Below, piece by piece: positions 1-8,055 of a stretch of 53,240 nucleotides of DNA; the stretch's first letter is position 1; every line of letters starts with the position of its first letter. The stretch covers positions 1 through 53,240 of the forward strand of contig JBGAKX010000014.1 of the NCBI GenBank assembly GCA_044224215.1. The letters run 5' to 3'. The notes under the pieces were generated by a model. The model saw only the letters and a program-made list of their open reading frames with translations, made no database searches and was not told the origin of the DNA. The position numbers were made by a program, and so were the translations under genes. Source of the DNA: DAOMFM01 sp035429825 (GTDB lineage: Bacteria; Acidobacteriota; Blastocatellia; UBA7656; JADIYM01).

Positions 1-42
1 TCCGCTGCACCCTGAACCGTCCGACTGACGTATAATGACGAC

Positions 43-1170
43 GTGGATGACATCCTGATCGGCCGGTTGATGGGGATCGAGATTCGAGCGAGCCGTTCGT
101 GGGCTTTCGTCGTCGTGCTCGTCGCGGTCACCGTCGCGTTGCAGTTTCAGCAGTCGCATCCCGACTGGGCGAACGTCACCACGATCATCGCGGGATGTGC
201 GACGAGCGCGCTCCTGTTCTCGTCCGTGGTAGCGCACGAAATGGCGCACTGCATCGTGGCCCGGCGCTTTGGGATTCAGGCACGCTCCATCAGTCTCAAC
301 TTCTTCGGCGGATTGTCATGGCTGAGCAGACCCGCGCTCAGGCCGGTCGAGGAGTTCGCATACTCGATCGCCGGACCGGCGGCCAACGCAGTGCTTGCCG
401 CGGTCTTCTTCGCCGTATCGTGGGCTGCGACCGGAACACTCGAGCCGGTCGGCGCCGTCTCCACGCGAGTCGCTGCGCTTAACGTCCTTCTTGCCGTGTT
501 CAACCTGCTCCCGGGGTTTCCGCTCGACGGCGGGCGCGTCATTCGCGCGGCCGTGTGGCGCGTCACGGGGAGCTACGAACGGGGCACCGCCGTCGCATCG
601 TTTGCAGGCCAGGCGATCGCCATCCTCGTCGTCATGATCGGCATCGCCATCGCGCTCGGCGGTGACTTCTCAGGGCTGTTCATCGCCGTCATCGGCTACT
701 ACCTGTTCACACGCGCCCGCGCGAGCATGGGCGAGGTCGTGCTGCGCCGCGCGCTGCACGGACTCACCGTGCAGAGCCTGTGGCTCGAAACGCTACCGCA
801 GATCGCCCGTCAGGCCACCGTCGGCGAGTTCATTCGAGAGCTCACGCCCGACGGCACGGCTGTCGACCCCCATTACATGGTTGTCGACGGGGGCATCATC
901 TGGGGCGTCGTGCCCGCGTCGCGTGCGCTCCTTGCAGATCCCGGCGAGTGGGACACGCTGCACGTCAGCGACCTGATGACGCCGATCGACAAGCTCGAAA
1001 AACTGTCATACGACACCGAGATCGTACGGGCGATGGAGGCGATCTACGCGTCCGGCGCCAACGAACTTCCAGTCGTGTCCGACAACGTCGTACAGGGGTT
1101 CGTCGGGCGTGACGCGCTCCTTCGGTTCGTGGCCAGCCGTGTCTCGATGGACACGGGGCAGGCGACGTGA
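43..1170 (+). CDS. Site-2 protease family (M50) membrane metalloprotease with C-terminal CBS pair
   Basis: An intramembrane zinc metalloprotease of 375 aa that would cleave membrane-anchored substrates within the bilayer. The zinc-binding HEMAH motif is at residues 65-69, in the second hydrophobic segment. The second M50 signature, LLPGFPLDGGR, is near residues 155-165 and supplies the third ligand, Asp162. Several further hydrophobic segments follow to about residue 235. Residues 245-370 look like two CBS repeats, a regulatory nucleotide-binding module common in SpoIVFB-like M50 proteins. Translation starts at GTG 43. The stop overlaps the GTG of the UbiB-like gene by 4 bp (GTGA), so the two are translationally coupled. 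The substrate is unknown. Confidence 0.9.
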   Translation: MDDILIGRLMGIEIRASRSWAFVVVLVAVTVALQFQQSHPDWANVTTIIAGCATSALLFSSVVAHEMAHCIVARRFGIQARSISLNFFGGLSWLSRPALRPVEEFAYSIAGPAANAVLAAVFFAVSWAATGTLEPVGAVSTRVAALNVLLAVFNLLPGFPLDGGRVIRAAVWRVTGSYERGTAVASFAGQAIAILVVMIGIAIALGGDFSGLFIAVIGYYLFTRARASMGEVVLRRALHGLTVQSLWLETLPQIARQATVGEFIRELTPDGTAVDPHYMVVDGGIIWGVVPASRALLADPGEWDTLHVSDLMTPIDKLEKLSYDTEIVRAMEAIYASGANELPVVSDNVVQGFVGRDALLRFVASRVSMDTGQAT

Positions 1171-2675
1171 GCTTGGCGCTTGCTCCAACGCGCGTGAGGT
1201 CGCCGCTACCTCCCGCCGTGTCGCGTCCGCGTCTCTGGATGCGAATGACCGCGATCCTGTGGTCGATGCTTGTCTTCTCGCTCCCGTTCGCATTCGAGGC
1301 GGCGCGCGAGCGGCTGGCGCGCCGCGGCTTGGTCCGAGTGTCCGCCGTCCCGCACTCGGAACGGATGCGCCGCCACGGGGTCCGTCTCCGAAACTGGCTG
1401 CTCTCGCTCGGTCCAACGTTTATCAAGACCGGTCAGATGCTCGCAACAAGGGCCGATCTGCTCCCCGTCGAAGTGATGCGCGAACTGTCGCAGCTCCACG
1501 ACCAGGTGCCGCCCTTTCCGGACGAGCAGGCGTTCGAGATCATTGAGCGATCGACGGGACGGGACCTTGGCGAGGTCTTTTCGGAGATCAGCGAGGGTCC
1601 AATCGCCGCGGCGAGTCTCGGCCAGGTGTATCGCGCAACGCTCCGCGCATCGGGCGCCGACGTCGCGGTCAAGGTGCGACGCCCCGGGCTCGCGCGCAGG
1701 GTCGCGCTCGACATGGCGGTCCTCAAGCGCATCGCGCGGTTCGTCGAATCGCTCGAGCGTCGGGCCGACAAATACCCGTGGCTCGGATGGCTTCGCGGCG
1801 AATGGCACGGCTCGGTCGTCGAATTCGAGCGCGTGATCAACGAGGAGATGAACTACCGGCACGAGGCCGAGAGCGCCAGGCGGTTCCGGCAGAATTTCGC
1901 GACTTGGCACGATGTCCTCGTGCCCCGAATCGTCGACGAGTTCACCAGCGAACGGCTGATCGTCATGGACTTTGTCGAGGGCATCAAGGTCACGGATCTC
2001 GACGGTCTGCGGACGGCCGGTTTCAGTCCTCGCGTCATCAACGAACTGCTCTACCGGACGTACTTCAAGCAGCTCTTCGAGGACGGCTTCTTCCACGCGG
2101 ACCCGCATCCAGGCAACCTGCTCGTGACTAACGACGGCCGGCTTGCATTCTTTGACTTCGGAATGTCTGGCGAGATCGACGACGACCTGAGGGGCAAGAT
2201 CGTCACGACGTTCTTCCACCTGCTCGACCGCGACATCGACGGCATCGTCGACGATCTGTTCGCGCTGGATTTCCTCCCGGATGGCGCGGATGTTACCGGT
2301 CTTCACGACCTTGTCGCCGAGGCGTTCGCGCGCCGCCTTGAGGTGAAGCTCAAGGATGTGCGGCTCCAGGAGATGGTCTACGATCTCGCTCCGGTCGTGT
2401 ACACCTACCCATTCACGACGCCCGCGCGCTTCACGTTTCTCATACGTGCCCTGATGACGCTGGAAGGCATCAGCGTGCAGATGAATCCGGACTTCAACTT
2501 CTTCACCGTCGCCGGACCGTACGCCCGCGGGTTTCTGCTCCGCAAGGGCTCGGCAAACCTCAGGTCGCAGATGCTCGAGAGCATGCGCGACGCGTCGTCG
2601 GGAAAGCTCGAGTGGCAGCGGATCTGGCGAATCGCGCGAGCCGCATACTCGCTCTACACCGGCGGATCTGCCTGA
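1167..2675 (+). CDS. ABC1/UbiB-family atypical kinase (AarF-like)
   Basis: A 502-aa member of the ABC1/ADCK/UbiB family of atypical protein-kinase-like ATPases, tied in known members to ubiquinone or other isoprenoid-lipid metabolism. The diagnostic elements are present in order: KxGQ (KTGQ, residues 87-90), the Ala-rich nucleotide loop (AAAS, 147-150, replacing the usual Gly-rich loop), the VAVK lysine (169), the catalytic HADPHPGN segment from residue 310 and DFG from Asp330. The C-terminal membrane-anchor helices of classical UbiB are not obvious, although residues 25-45 are hydrophobic. The start is GTG, overlapping the preceding stop. No ubiquinone genes lie nearby, so the specific role is open. 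Confidence 0.88.
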   Translation: MSLALAPTRVRSPLPPAVSRPRLWMRMTAILWSMLVFSLPFAFEAARERLARRGLVRVSAVPHSERMRRHGVRLRNWLLSLGPTFIKTGQMLATRADLLPVEVMRELSQLHDQVPPFPDEQAFEIIERSTGRDLGEVFSEISEGPIAAASLGQVYRATLRASGADVAVKVRRPGLARRVALDMAVLKRIARFVESLERRADKYPWLGWLRGEWHGSVVEFERVINEEMNYRHEAESARRFRQNFATWHDVLVPRIVDEFTSERLIVMDFVEGIKVTDLDGLRTAGFSPRVINELLYRTYFKQLFEDGFFHADPHPGNLLVTNDGRLAFFDFGMSGEIDDDLRGKIVTTFFHLLDRDIDGIVDDLFALDFLPDGADVTGLHDLVAEAFARRLEVKLKDVRLQEMVYDLAPVVYTYPFTTPARFTFLIRALMTLEGISVQMNPDFNFFTVAGPYARGFLLRKGSANLRSQMLESMRDASSGKLEWQRIWRIARAAYSLYTGGSA

Positions 2676-2702
2676 CCTGAACGGCGCCGCGCGGGCACGC
2701 CG

Positions 2703-3212
2703 CTACCAGTCGCCGGCCTTCTGGCGCTTCCGGATCTTCCGTTTGACCAGATCGCGCTTGAGCGGGCTCAGGTGGCTGATGAACACCACACCGTTGAGGT
2801 GATCGTTCTCGTGCGTGATGCAGCGCGCCTGAAGATTCATCACGTCGAGTTCGAACCACTCGCCCTCGACGTTCTGCGCGCGCGCCACGACACGCTGAGG
2901 ACGGTTCAGCTGAAAGAACAGGCCAGGGAAGCTCAGGCAACCCTCGTCGCCGAACTGCGTGCCCTCCGTTGTCAGGATTTCGGGATTGACGAGCGCGATC
3001 CTGTCGGCGGGGTTCGACCCGCTCGAGCAGTCCATCACGAAGAGCCGGCGCGACACGCCGACCTGCGGCGCGGCGAGCCCCACGCCCGGCGCCGCGTACA
3101 TCGTCTCGAACATGTCCTCGACGAGGCGCTTCAGCTCGTCGTCAAACGCCACGACGGGCGACGCCGTCTTTGCAAGAACGGGATCCCCGTATTTCCGAAT
3201 CTCGCGAATCAT
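2703..3212 (-). CDS. def: Peptide deformylase
   Basis: Removes the formyl group from the N-terminal formyl-methionine of nascent proteins. At 169 aa it has the usual length. All three metal and active-site motifs are intact: motif 1 GVGLAAPQVG (Gln50), motif 2 EGCLSFPG (Cys92, metal ligand) and motif 3 HENDH (His134, Glu135, His138). The C-terminus is short and basic. It lies 17 bp downstream of a small membrane-protein gene and downstream of aroC, probably in one transcript. It converges on the UbiB-like gene with a 27-bp gap. No fmt gene is adjacent, unlike the common def-fmt arrangement. Confidence 0.97.
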   Translation of the reverse strand: MIREIRKYGDPVLAKTASPVVAFDDELKRLVEDMFETMYAAPGVGLAAPQVGVSRRLFVMDCSSGSNPADRIALVNPEILTTEGTQFGDEGCLSFPGLFFQLNRPQRVVARAQNVEGEWFELDVMNLQARCITHENDHLNGVVFISHLSPLKRDLVKRKIRKRQKAGDW

Positions 3213-3229
3213 CCCTCAACAGCTCTCCA

Positions 3230-3535
3230 TCAGTGACGCTCCTCGAGCGCCTTTTTCTCGTGCCGCTTTTCGGCCAGCACCATCTCGATCTTGGCGACGT
3301 GTCTGCGGAAATGCCACATTTCGCGATAGGCGACAAGCGCTAGCCCTGCGAAGATCAGCACCACCCCGATGAACGTATGCGTCGCATAGCCGATCGCATA
3401 CCCAAGAAAGACGATGACAGCCAAACTACAATAATACAGGATTCCATGCGTGCGCGTCGCCTGGATCGACTCCTCGAGCTCCCGGATCTCGGCATCAATC
3501 TCGGAGCGACGTGCGCCTGTGTCGTGATCGGTCAC
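3230..3535 (-). CDS. Small two-helix membrane protein with charged flanking segments
   Basis: A 101-aa protein of unknown function. The first 30 residues are charged and probably helical (EIDAEIRELEESI). Two adjacent hydrophobic segments follow (about 32-52 and 54-70), joined by a short turn, and the tail is strongly basic/acidic and likely coiled coil (KIEMVLAEKRHEKKALEE). The start codon is GTG. It sits 8 bp after aroC and 17 bp before def, consistent with co-transcription. It could be a small membrane scaffold, but nothing in the sequence identifies a function. Confidence 0.75.
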   Translation of the reverse strand: MTDHDTGARRSEIDAEIRELEESIQATRTHGILYYCSLAVIVFLGYAIGYATHTFIGVVLIFAGLALVAYREMWHFRRHVAKIEMVLAEKRHEKKALEERH

Positions 3536-3543
3536 TATGCCTC

Positions 3544-4716
3544 CTAGAACTCGCGGACCTGTTCCAAAAATCCGTCAAAGTTGCGGCGCATCTCGCGCAT
3601 CGAATCGCCGCCAAATTTTGCACGCATTGCACCGGCGATCTCGACGGCGACCATCGCCTCGCCGATTACGCCGGCCGCCGGCACCGCGGTGATGTCGGAT
3701 CGCTCGAACGCCGCCTCGGACGGCTCGCGCGTCTCGACATCAACGCTCATCAGCCGCTTTCGCAGCGTCGAGATCGGTTTCAGGTAGCCCCGCAGGCGGA
3801 GCTCCTCACCGGTCGTCACGCCGCCCTCGAGCCCTCCCGCGCGGTTGGTCGCGCGACGATACGTCGACGTTGCGGCATCGTAGAGAATCTCGTCGTGCAC
3901 GGCCGATCCCGGACTTGACGCGCAGCGCACGCCGTCGCCAATCTCGACGCCCTTGACCGCGTGGATCGACATCATCGCCCGCGCGAGCCGGCCGTCGAGC
4001 TTGCCCGACCAACTCGTATGCGAGCCAAGACCGGCCGGCAGGCCGTGCACGACCACTTCGAACACGCCGCCCATCGTGTCACCAGCCCGGCGCGCTTCGT
4101 CGACCGCGGCAACCATCAACGCCTCGGCTTCCGCGTCGACGCATCGCAACGGCCGGTCGTCGGCGAGCGCCCGTACCGCCTCCCACGGAACCGTTTCAGG
4201 AATTGTCGCGGGGATCGGGCCGAGGGTGAGAACGTGGCTCGCGATCTCGATCCCGAATTCCGCAAGGAGCGTTCGCGCTATGGCTCCGGCCGCCACACGC
4301 GACGCGGTCTCCCTCGCGCTCGCCCGCTCGAGCACGTCGCGCATGTCCCGGCGATCGTACTTGAGCGCGCCCACGAGATCAGCGTGCCCCGGGCGCGGGC
4401 GCGTGACCCGCCGCGCCTGGTCGTCGGGAATGTCGGCCGGCTCGGCAGACATCACCTCCTTCCAGTTCGCGTGGTCGAGATTCTCGATCAGAAGTGCGAT
4501 GGGCGAGCCAAGCGTCTCGCCATGCCGCACACCCGACAGGATCTGCGCAGTGTCACGCTCGATCTTCATGCGGCCGCCGCGGCCGTAGCCCTGCTGGCGC
4601 CGCCACAACTGGTGATCGATCGCAGCCGCGTCGACGCGAAGGCCCGCGGGAACGCCCTCGACAATCGTCACAAGCGCCCGTCCGTGTGATTCGCCCGCTG
4701 TCGTAAATCTGAACAT
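3544..4716 (-). CDS. aroC: Chorismate synthase
   Basis: Catalyses the last step of the shikimate pathway, the FMN-dependent anti-1,4-elimination of phosphate from EPSP to give chorismate. The 390-aa protein begins MFRFTTAGESHG, the canonical N-terminal signature. It contains the GETLGSPIAL block and the RPRPGHADLVGALKY and RETASRVAAGAIA segments typical of the family. I chose ATG 4716 because it places the signature at residue 1, although the frame is open further upstream. It is 56 bp downstream of pstA on the same strand and 8 bp upstream of the small membrane-protein gene. No other aro gene is nearby. Confidence 0.97.
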   Translation of the reverse strand: MFRFTTAGESHGRALVTIVEGVPAGLRVDAAAIDHQLWRRQQGYGRGGRMKIERDTAQILSGVRHGETLGSPIALLIENLDHANWKEVMSAEPADIPDDQARRVTRPRPGHADLVGALKYDRRDMRDVLERASARETASRVAAGAIARTLLAEFGIEIASHVLTLGPIPATIPETVPWEAVRALADDRPLRCVDAEAEALMVAAVDEARRAGDTMGGVFEVVVHGLPAGLGSHTSWSGKLDGRLARAMMSIHAVKGVEIGDGVRCASSPGSAVHDEILYDAATSTYRRATNRAGGLEGGVTTGEELRLRGYLKPISTLRKRLMSVDVETREPSEAAFERSDITAVPAAGVIGEAMVAVEIAGAMRAKFGGDSMREMRRNFDGFLEQVREF

Positions 4717-4772
4717 TCCGGCTCGAGGAGCGCGCATCCCGGCGATGCGGCCTCGGCGGATTGTAACCCAAC

Positions 4773-5633
4773 TTACGCGTGCTTGTTGCGGGTGAGGTAA
4801 CGGACGGAGATGTTCAACAGCAGGATCAGAACAACGAGTGTGAACGCCGCCGCCCACGCCTTTTGATGCCAGTCCTCGTATGGCGAGATCGAATAGTTAT
4901 AGATCTGCACGGGAAGAGAGGCCATCGGCCGGTCCGGGCTCGTCGTCCACAGCGAACTGCCGAGCGCCGTGAAGAGCAGGGGTGCGGTTTCGCCCATGGC
5001 TCTGGCAACCGCGAGAAGTACACCGGTTGCGATGCCACTGATCGACGAAGCGAGAACGATGTCGATCGTTACGCGCCAGCGTGGCGCACCAAGCGCCAGG
5101 CCTCCATCACGAAGGGACTGTGGCACGAGCCGCAGCATCTCCTCGGTTGTCCTGATGACCACTGGAAGCATGATGATCGCGAGAGCCACGCCCCCGGCGT
5201 AGCCCGAAAACCGCCTCATCGGAATAACCATCAGCGTATACGCAAAGATACCTACGACAATGGACGGGATTCCGGCGAGCACATCCGTGAGAAAGCGTAT
5301 GGCCCATCCAAACCAGCCCGTGCCGAATTCCGAGAGGTAGATCGCTGTCAAGACTCCCAATGGCACCGCGATCGCAGCAGCCAATGCGAGCATGATGAGC
5401 GAGCCGACAATCGCATTTGCGATGCCGCCCCCAACCTCGCCCACAGGCTTCGGGAGCTCGGTGAAGAACGCGAGATTCATTGCGCCGGCGCCCTTCCAGA
5501 GCATGAAGCCCAGCACAATCACGAGAACGACGATGACGAACACGGACGCCAGCGCCGTCGCGGCGCGCGTCGCCGTGTCAACGAGCTTGCGACTCCGATA
5601 GCCCCGTGCGGTCTGTCTTGTGATCGCCGACAC
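4773..5633 (-). CDS. pstA: Phosphate ABC transporter permease PstA
   Basis: One of the two inner-membrane permeases of the high-affinity phosphate importer PstSCAB. The 286-aa protein has about six hydrophobic segments and the binding-protein-dependent permease (EAA-type) loop around LRDGGLALGAPRWRV, which contacts the PstB ATPase. I prefer the GTG start at 5633, preceded by GGGAGGG and just after the pstC stop. An upstream start at 5708 is possible but would overlap pstC by about 70 bp. It is the last gene of the pstSCA segment. Gene order and family motifs make the assignment firm. Confidence 0.93.
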   Translation of the reverse strand: MSAITRQTARGYRSRKLVDTATRAATALASVFVIVVLVIVLGFMLWKGAGAMNLAFFTELPKPVGEVGGGIANAIVGSLIMLALAAAIAVPLGVLTAIYLSEFGTGWFGWAIRFLTDVLAGIPSIVVGIFAYTLMVIPMRRFSGYAGGVALAIIMLPVVIRTTEEMLRLVPQSLRDGGLALGAPRWRVTIDIVLASSISGIATGVLLAVARAMGETAPLLFTALGSSLWTTSPDRPMASLPVQIYNYSISPYEDWHQKAWAAAFTLVVLILLLNISVRYLTRNKHA

Positions 5634-5637
5634 CGTG

Positions 5638-6615
5638 TTAACCCTCCCGCCCGAGTGTGCGGCCGCGCGTGGCGTACCAGACGAGGAGCTGTGCGCACGC
5701 CCTGACAAGGAAGCTCACGACAAACAACAGAACGCCTATCTCGATCAGTGCGTGGAGGTAGAGCGGTTCTGTCGCCTCGGTGAACTCGTTCGCGATCACG
5801 CTCGCCATCGTGTAGCCAGGCGCAAACAGCGACGCGCTGATTTCGGGCCTGTTGCCGATAACCATCGTGACGGCCATCGTTTCGCCGACCGCGCGCGCGA
5901 GGCCCAGGATCACTGCGCCCACAATGCCCGGCAGTGCATATGACAGTACGACCCTTGTCGACTCCCATTGGGTTCCGCCCAGGGCAAGCGCTCCGTCGCG
6001 CTGGTGAGTCGGAACCGCAGCAAGAACATCGCGCGAAACTGCGGTCACGATTGGTGTGACCATGATCGCGAGTATGAGTCCCGCCGTAAGCATCCCGACA
6101 CCGAACGACGGACCCTGGAACAGCGGAATGAATCCGAGCGAGTCGCGCAGCACGGGTGCGACATAGTCGCGCATGAACGGCGCCAATACGAATATTCCCC
6201 ACAAGCCGTAGGCGACGCTGGGAATGGCCGCGAGTAACTCGACGAGCGAGATTACGGGCCGCCGAAGCCGTGCAGGCGCCTGATATGTCACAAAGGTCGC
6301 TACTGCGATACTGATCGGAACGGAGATGAGGAGCGCGATGATCGACGTGACAAGAGTGCCATACACGAACGGAAGGGCACCGAACTCCCCCGCGACCGGG
6401 TCCCACGTTGATTCAGAGAGGAATCGGAATCCGAACTTCTGAATCGAAAGAACCGAGTTCTGGATCATCTCGGCGAACATCGCGCCGATCAACAGCAGAA
6501 CGACACACGCGCACAGACCCGTCACCCCCTGGAACAAGGTGTCCGGCAGATTGGCCGGTCTGAAGCGACCAAGGAAAGCCCATCGAGGTGTTGCCGTGGA
6601 TGATGTGGCAGACAT
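5638..6615 (-). CDS. pstC: Phosphate ABC transporter permease PstC
   Basis: The partner inner-membrane permease of PstA. The 325-aa protein has a cytoplasmic N-terminus, a first membrane segment near residues 28-50, a long periplasmic loop (about 50-80) and then five further hydrophobic segments. The ATPase-coupling loop is seen as HQRDGALALGGTQWESTR. It begins at ATG 6615, 137 bp after the pstS stop. That gap holds a perfect hairpin which probably lowers permease expression relative to the binding protein. Confidence 0.95.
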   Translation of the reverse strand: MSATSSTATPRWAFLGRFRPANLPDTLFQGVTGLCACVVLLLIGAMFAEMIQNSVLSIQKFGFRFLSESTWDPVAGEFGALPFVYGTLVTSIIALLISVPISIAVATFVTYQAPARLRRPVISLVELLAAIPSVAYGLWGIFVLAPFMRDYVAPVLRDSLGFIPLFQGPSFGVGMLTAGLILAIMVTPIVTAVSRDVLAAVPTHQRDGALALGGTQWESTRVVLSYALPGIVGAVILGLARAVGETMAVTMVIGNRPEISASLFAPGYTMASVIANEFTEATEPLYLHALIEIGVLLFVVSFLVRACAQLLVWYATRGRTLGREG

Positions 6616-6685
6616 ATTGCGCGAGCGTCCTGCGTCGTGGATATCACGACGACGTTCGGTTCCGAGAGATCTACAACCTGACCAG

Positions 6686-6717
6686 CCGGCGCTCGAGGGA
6701 CGGCCCTCGAGCGCCGG
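6686..6717 (-). terminator. Perfect 14-bp stem-loop between pstS and pstC (attenuator or mRNA-stabilising hairpin)
   Basis: Positions 6686-6699 and 6704-6717 are perfect reverse complements, separated by a 4-nt loop. The stem is GC-rich and no U-tract follows on the transcribed strand. It therefore looks like a processing, stability or partial-termination element rather than a classical intrinsic terminator. Placed between a highly expressed binding protein and its permeases, it would favour PstS over PstCA. Confidence 0.7.
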
Positions 6718-6752
6718 AATCAGGTCAGCCTACAAGTTGTCCTGCGAGTTGC

Positions 6753-7844
6753 CTACTGTGCAAACGGCTTGCCATTGAAGTTGATGAGTTTGACCTTGGC
6801 CTGGGCCTTTGACAGCACTTCGGGAGGCAGCGGTGAGTACACGAGATCCTTCGCCATTCCTTCACCGTCTGCCAGACACCACGTAATGAAGTCGACGAGG
6901 GCTTTACCCTTCTGCTCATTCTCCTGGTTCTTGTAGACGAGGAAGTAGGTGAAGCCCGAAATCGGATACGCGCCAGCTCCGTCGGCGTTCGTGATCGAAA
7001 TGCGCAGATCGTCCGGGATGACCTTGGCAACGCCAGCGGCTGCGGCCGTGACCGAGTCGAGGCTGGGTTCGACGAACTCACCGGCCGCATTCTTGATCGA
7101 CGCGTACTTCAGGTCGTTCTGCTTGGCGTAGATCAGCTCGTTGTACCCGATGCAACCGGGCGTTTGCTTCACAAAGCCAGCTACGCCTTCGTTGCCCTTG
7201 CCGCCGAATCCGACGGGCCACTGGACAGACGTACCGGCTCCGACCTTTGTCTTCCAGTCCGGGCTTACCTTCGAGAGGTAATCGACAAAGATCCCCGTTG
7301 TTCCGCTTCCGTCCGATCTGTGGGCGACCGCAATGTCGGTTCCGGGAAGTGACGCGCCGGCGTTGAGCGCGGCAATCTTCGGGTCATTCCACTTCTTGAT
7401 GTCGCCCAGGAAGATCGCGGCGAGCGTGGGTCCGTCAAGCTTGAGCGGTTGCTTAAGATCCGGGAGGTTGTACGTAACGACGACGGCGCCCAAGACCGTA
7501 GGAATGTGGAGGATATCCGGAGCTGCCTTGAGCTGCTCGTCATTCATCGGCGAATCGGATGCACCGAAATCAACCGTCTTCTCCGTGATCTGCTTGATGC
7601 CGCCGCCCGAGCCTATCGACTGGTAGTCAATCTTGAGGTTTGGGTTCTTCTTGTTGTACTCGGAAATCCACTTTGAGTAGAGGGGATAGGGAAAGGTGGC
7701 GCCGGCGCCTTGAAGCGCGAGTCCACCCGACGGCGCCGAGCCTCCGCCGTTCGTCGATACAGGACCGTTTCCACCGCCACATGCCGCGGCCAGGAGTGCC
7801 AGCAGAAGCGTCGAAATTGCAAGTAGCCTCACCATCGGGCGCAT
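6753..7844 (-). CDS. pstS: Periplasmic phosphate-binding lipoprotein PstS
   Basis: High-affinity phosphate-binding component of the Pst importer. The 363-aa precursor has a lipoprotein signal peptide with lipobox LAAAC (Cys22), so it is probably membrane-tethered rather than free. Family signatures include GAGATFPYPLYSKW after a short Gly/Ser linker, YQSIGSGGGIKQI, the FGASDSPM phosphate loop and HRSDGSGTTGIFVDYL. I place the start at ATG 7844, preceded by AAAGGAG. An in-frame upstream start at 7874 would spoil the signal peptide. Upstream lies a four-repeat Pho-box array, indicating its own PhoB-controlled promoter inside the locus. Confidence 0.97.
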   Translation of the reverse strand: MRPMVRLLAISTLLLALLAAACGGGNGPVSTNGGGSAPSGGLALQGAGATFPYPLYSKWISEYNKKNPNLKIDYQSIGSGGGIKQITEKTVDFGASDSPMNDEQLKAAPDILHIPTVLGAVVVTYNLPDLKQPLKLDGPTLAAIFLGDIKKWNDPKIAALNAGASLPGTDIAVAHRSDGSGTTGIFVDYLSKVSPDWKTKVGAGTSVQWPVGFGGKGNEGVAGFVKQTPGCIGYNELIYAKQNDLKYASIKNAAGEFVEPSLDSVTAAAAGVAKVIPDDLRISITNADGAGAYPISGFTYFLVYKNQENEQKGKALVDFITWCLADGEGMAKDLVYSPLPPEVLSKAQAKVKLINFNGKPFAQ

Positions 7845-7901
7845 AGTCAATTCTCCTTTAACGTGTTGCTTCACGAGCGAATCGGTACACTAGCCGCGGC
7901 A

Positions 7902-7945
7902 TGTGAACTCCGTGTAACTCGCACGTGACATGATCGTGACTTCTG
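7902..7945 (-). promoter_or_regulatory. Pho box: four 11-bp direct repeats upstream of pstS
   Basis: GTGA/GTAA cores recur exactly every 11 bp on the + strand, at 7903 (GTGA), 7914 (GTAA), 7925 (GTGA) and 7936 (GTGA). Read toward pstS this gives GTCAC, GTCAC, GTTAC and GTTCAC half-sites. The 11-bp periodicity and GTCA-type core match the architecture of PhoB boxes in other bacteria. A weak -10 candidate (TAGTGT, 7887-7892) lies 10 nt beyond the last half-site, the spacing expected when a Pho box replaces the -35 element. Confidence 0.78.
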
Positions 7946-8055
7946 CGACGCCGAACCCGGTCCGCGGCGGCCCGTACGCAAGCGAATCACATCGAATCGC
8001 GACGGAAATGCCGCCAAACCCCAAATTCCGATCGATGTTAACTGCGGGGCCGGGT

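Noticed and set aside
31..36. Perfect TATAAT just upstream of the first gene
   Set aside because: It lies only 6 bp before the GTG start at 43 and no -35 element is found at 15-19 bp, so a promoter here would give an almost leaderless transcript. Too little upstream sequence to judge.
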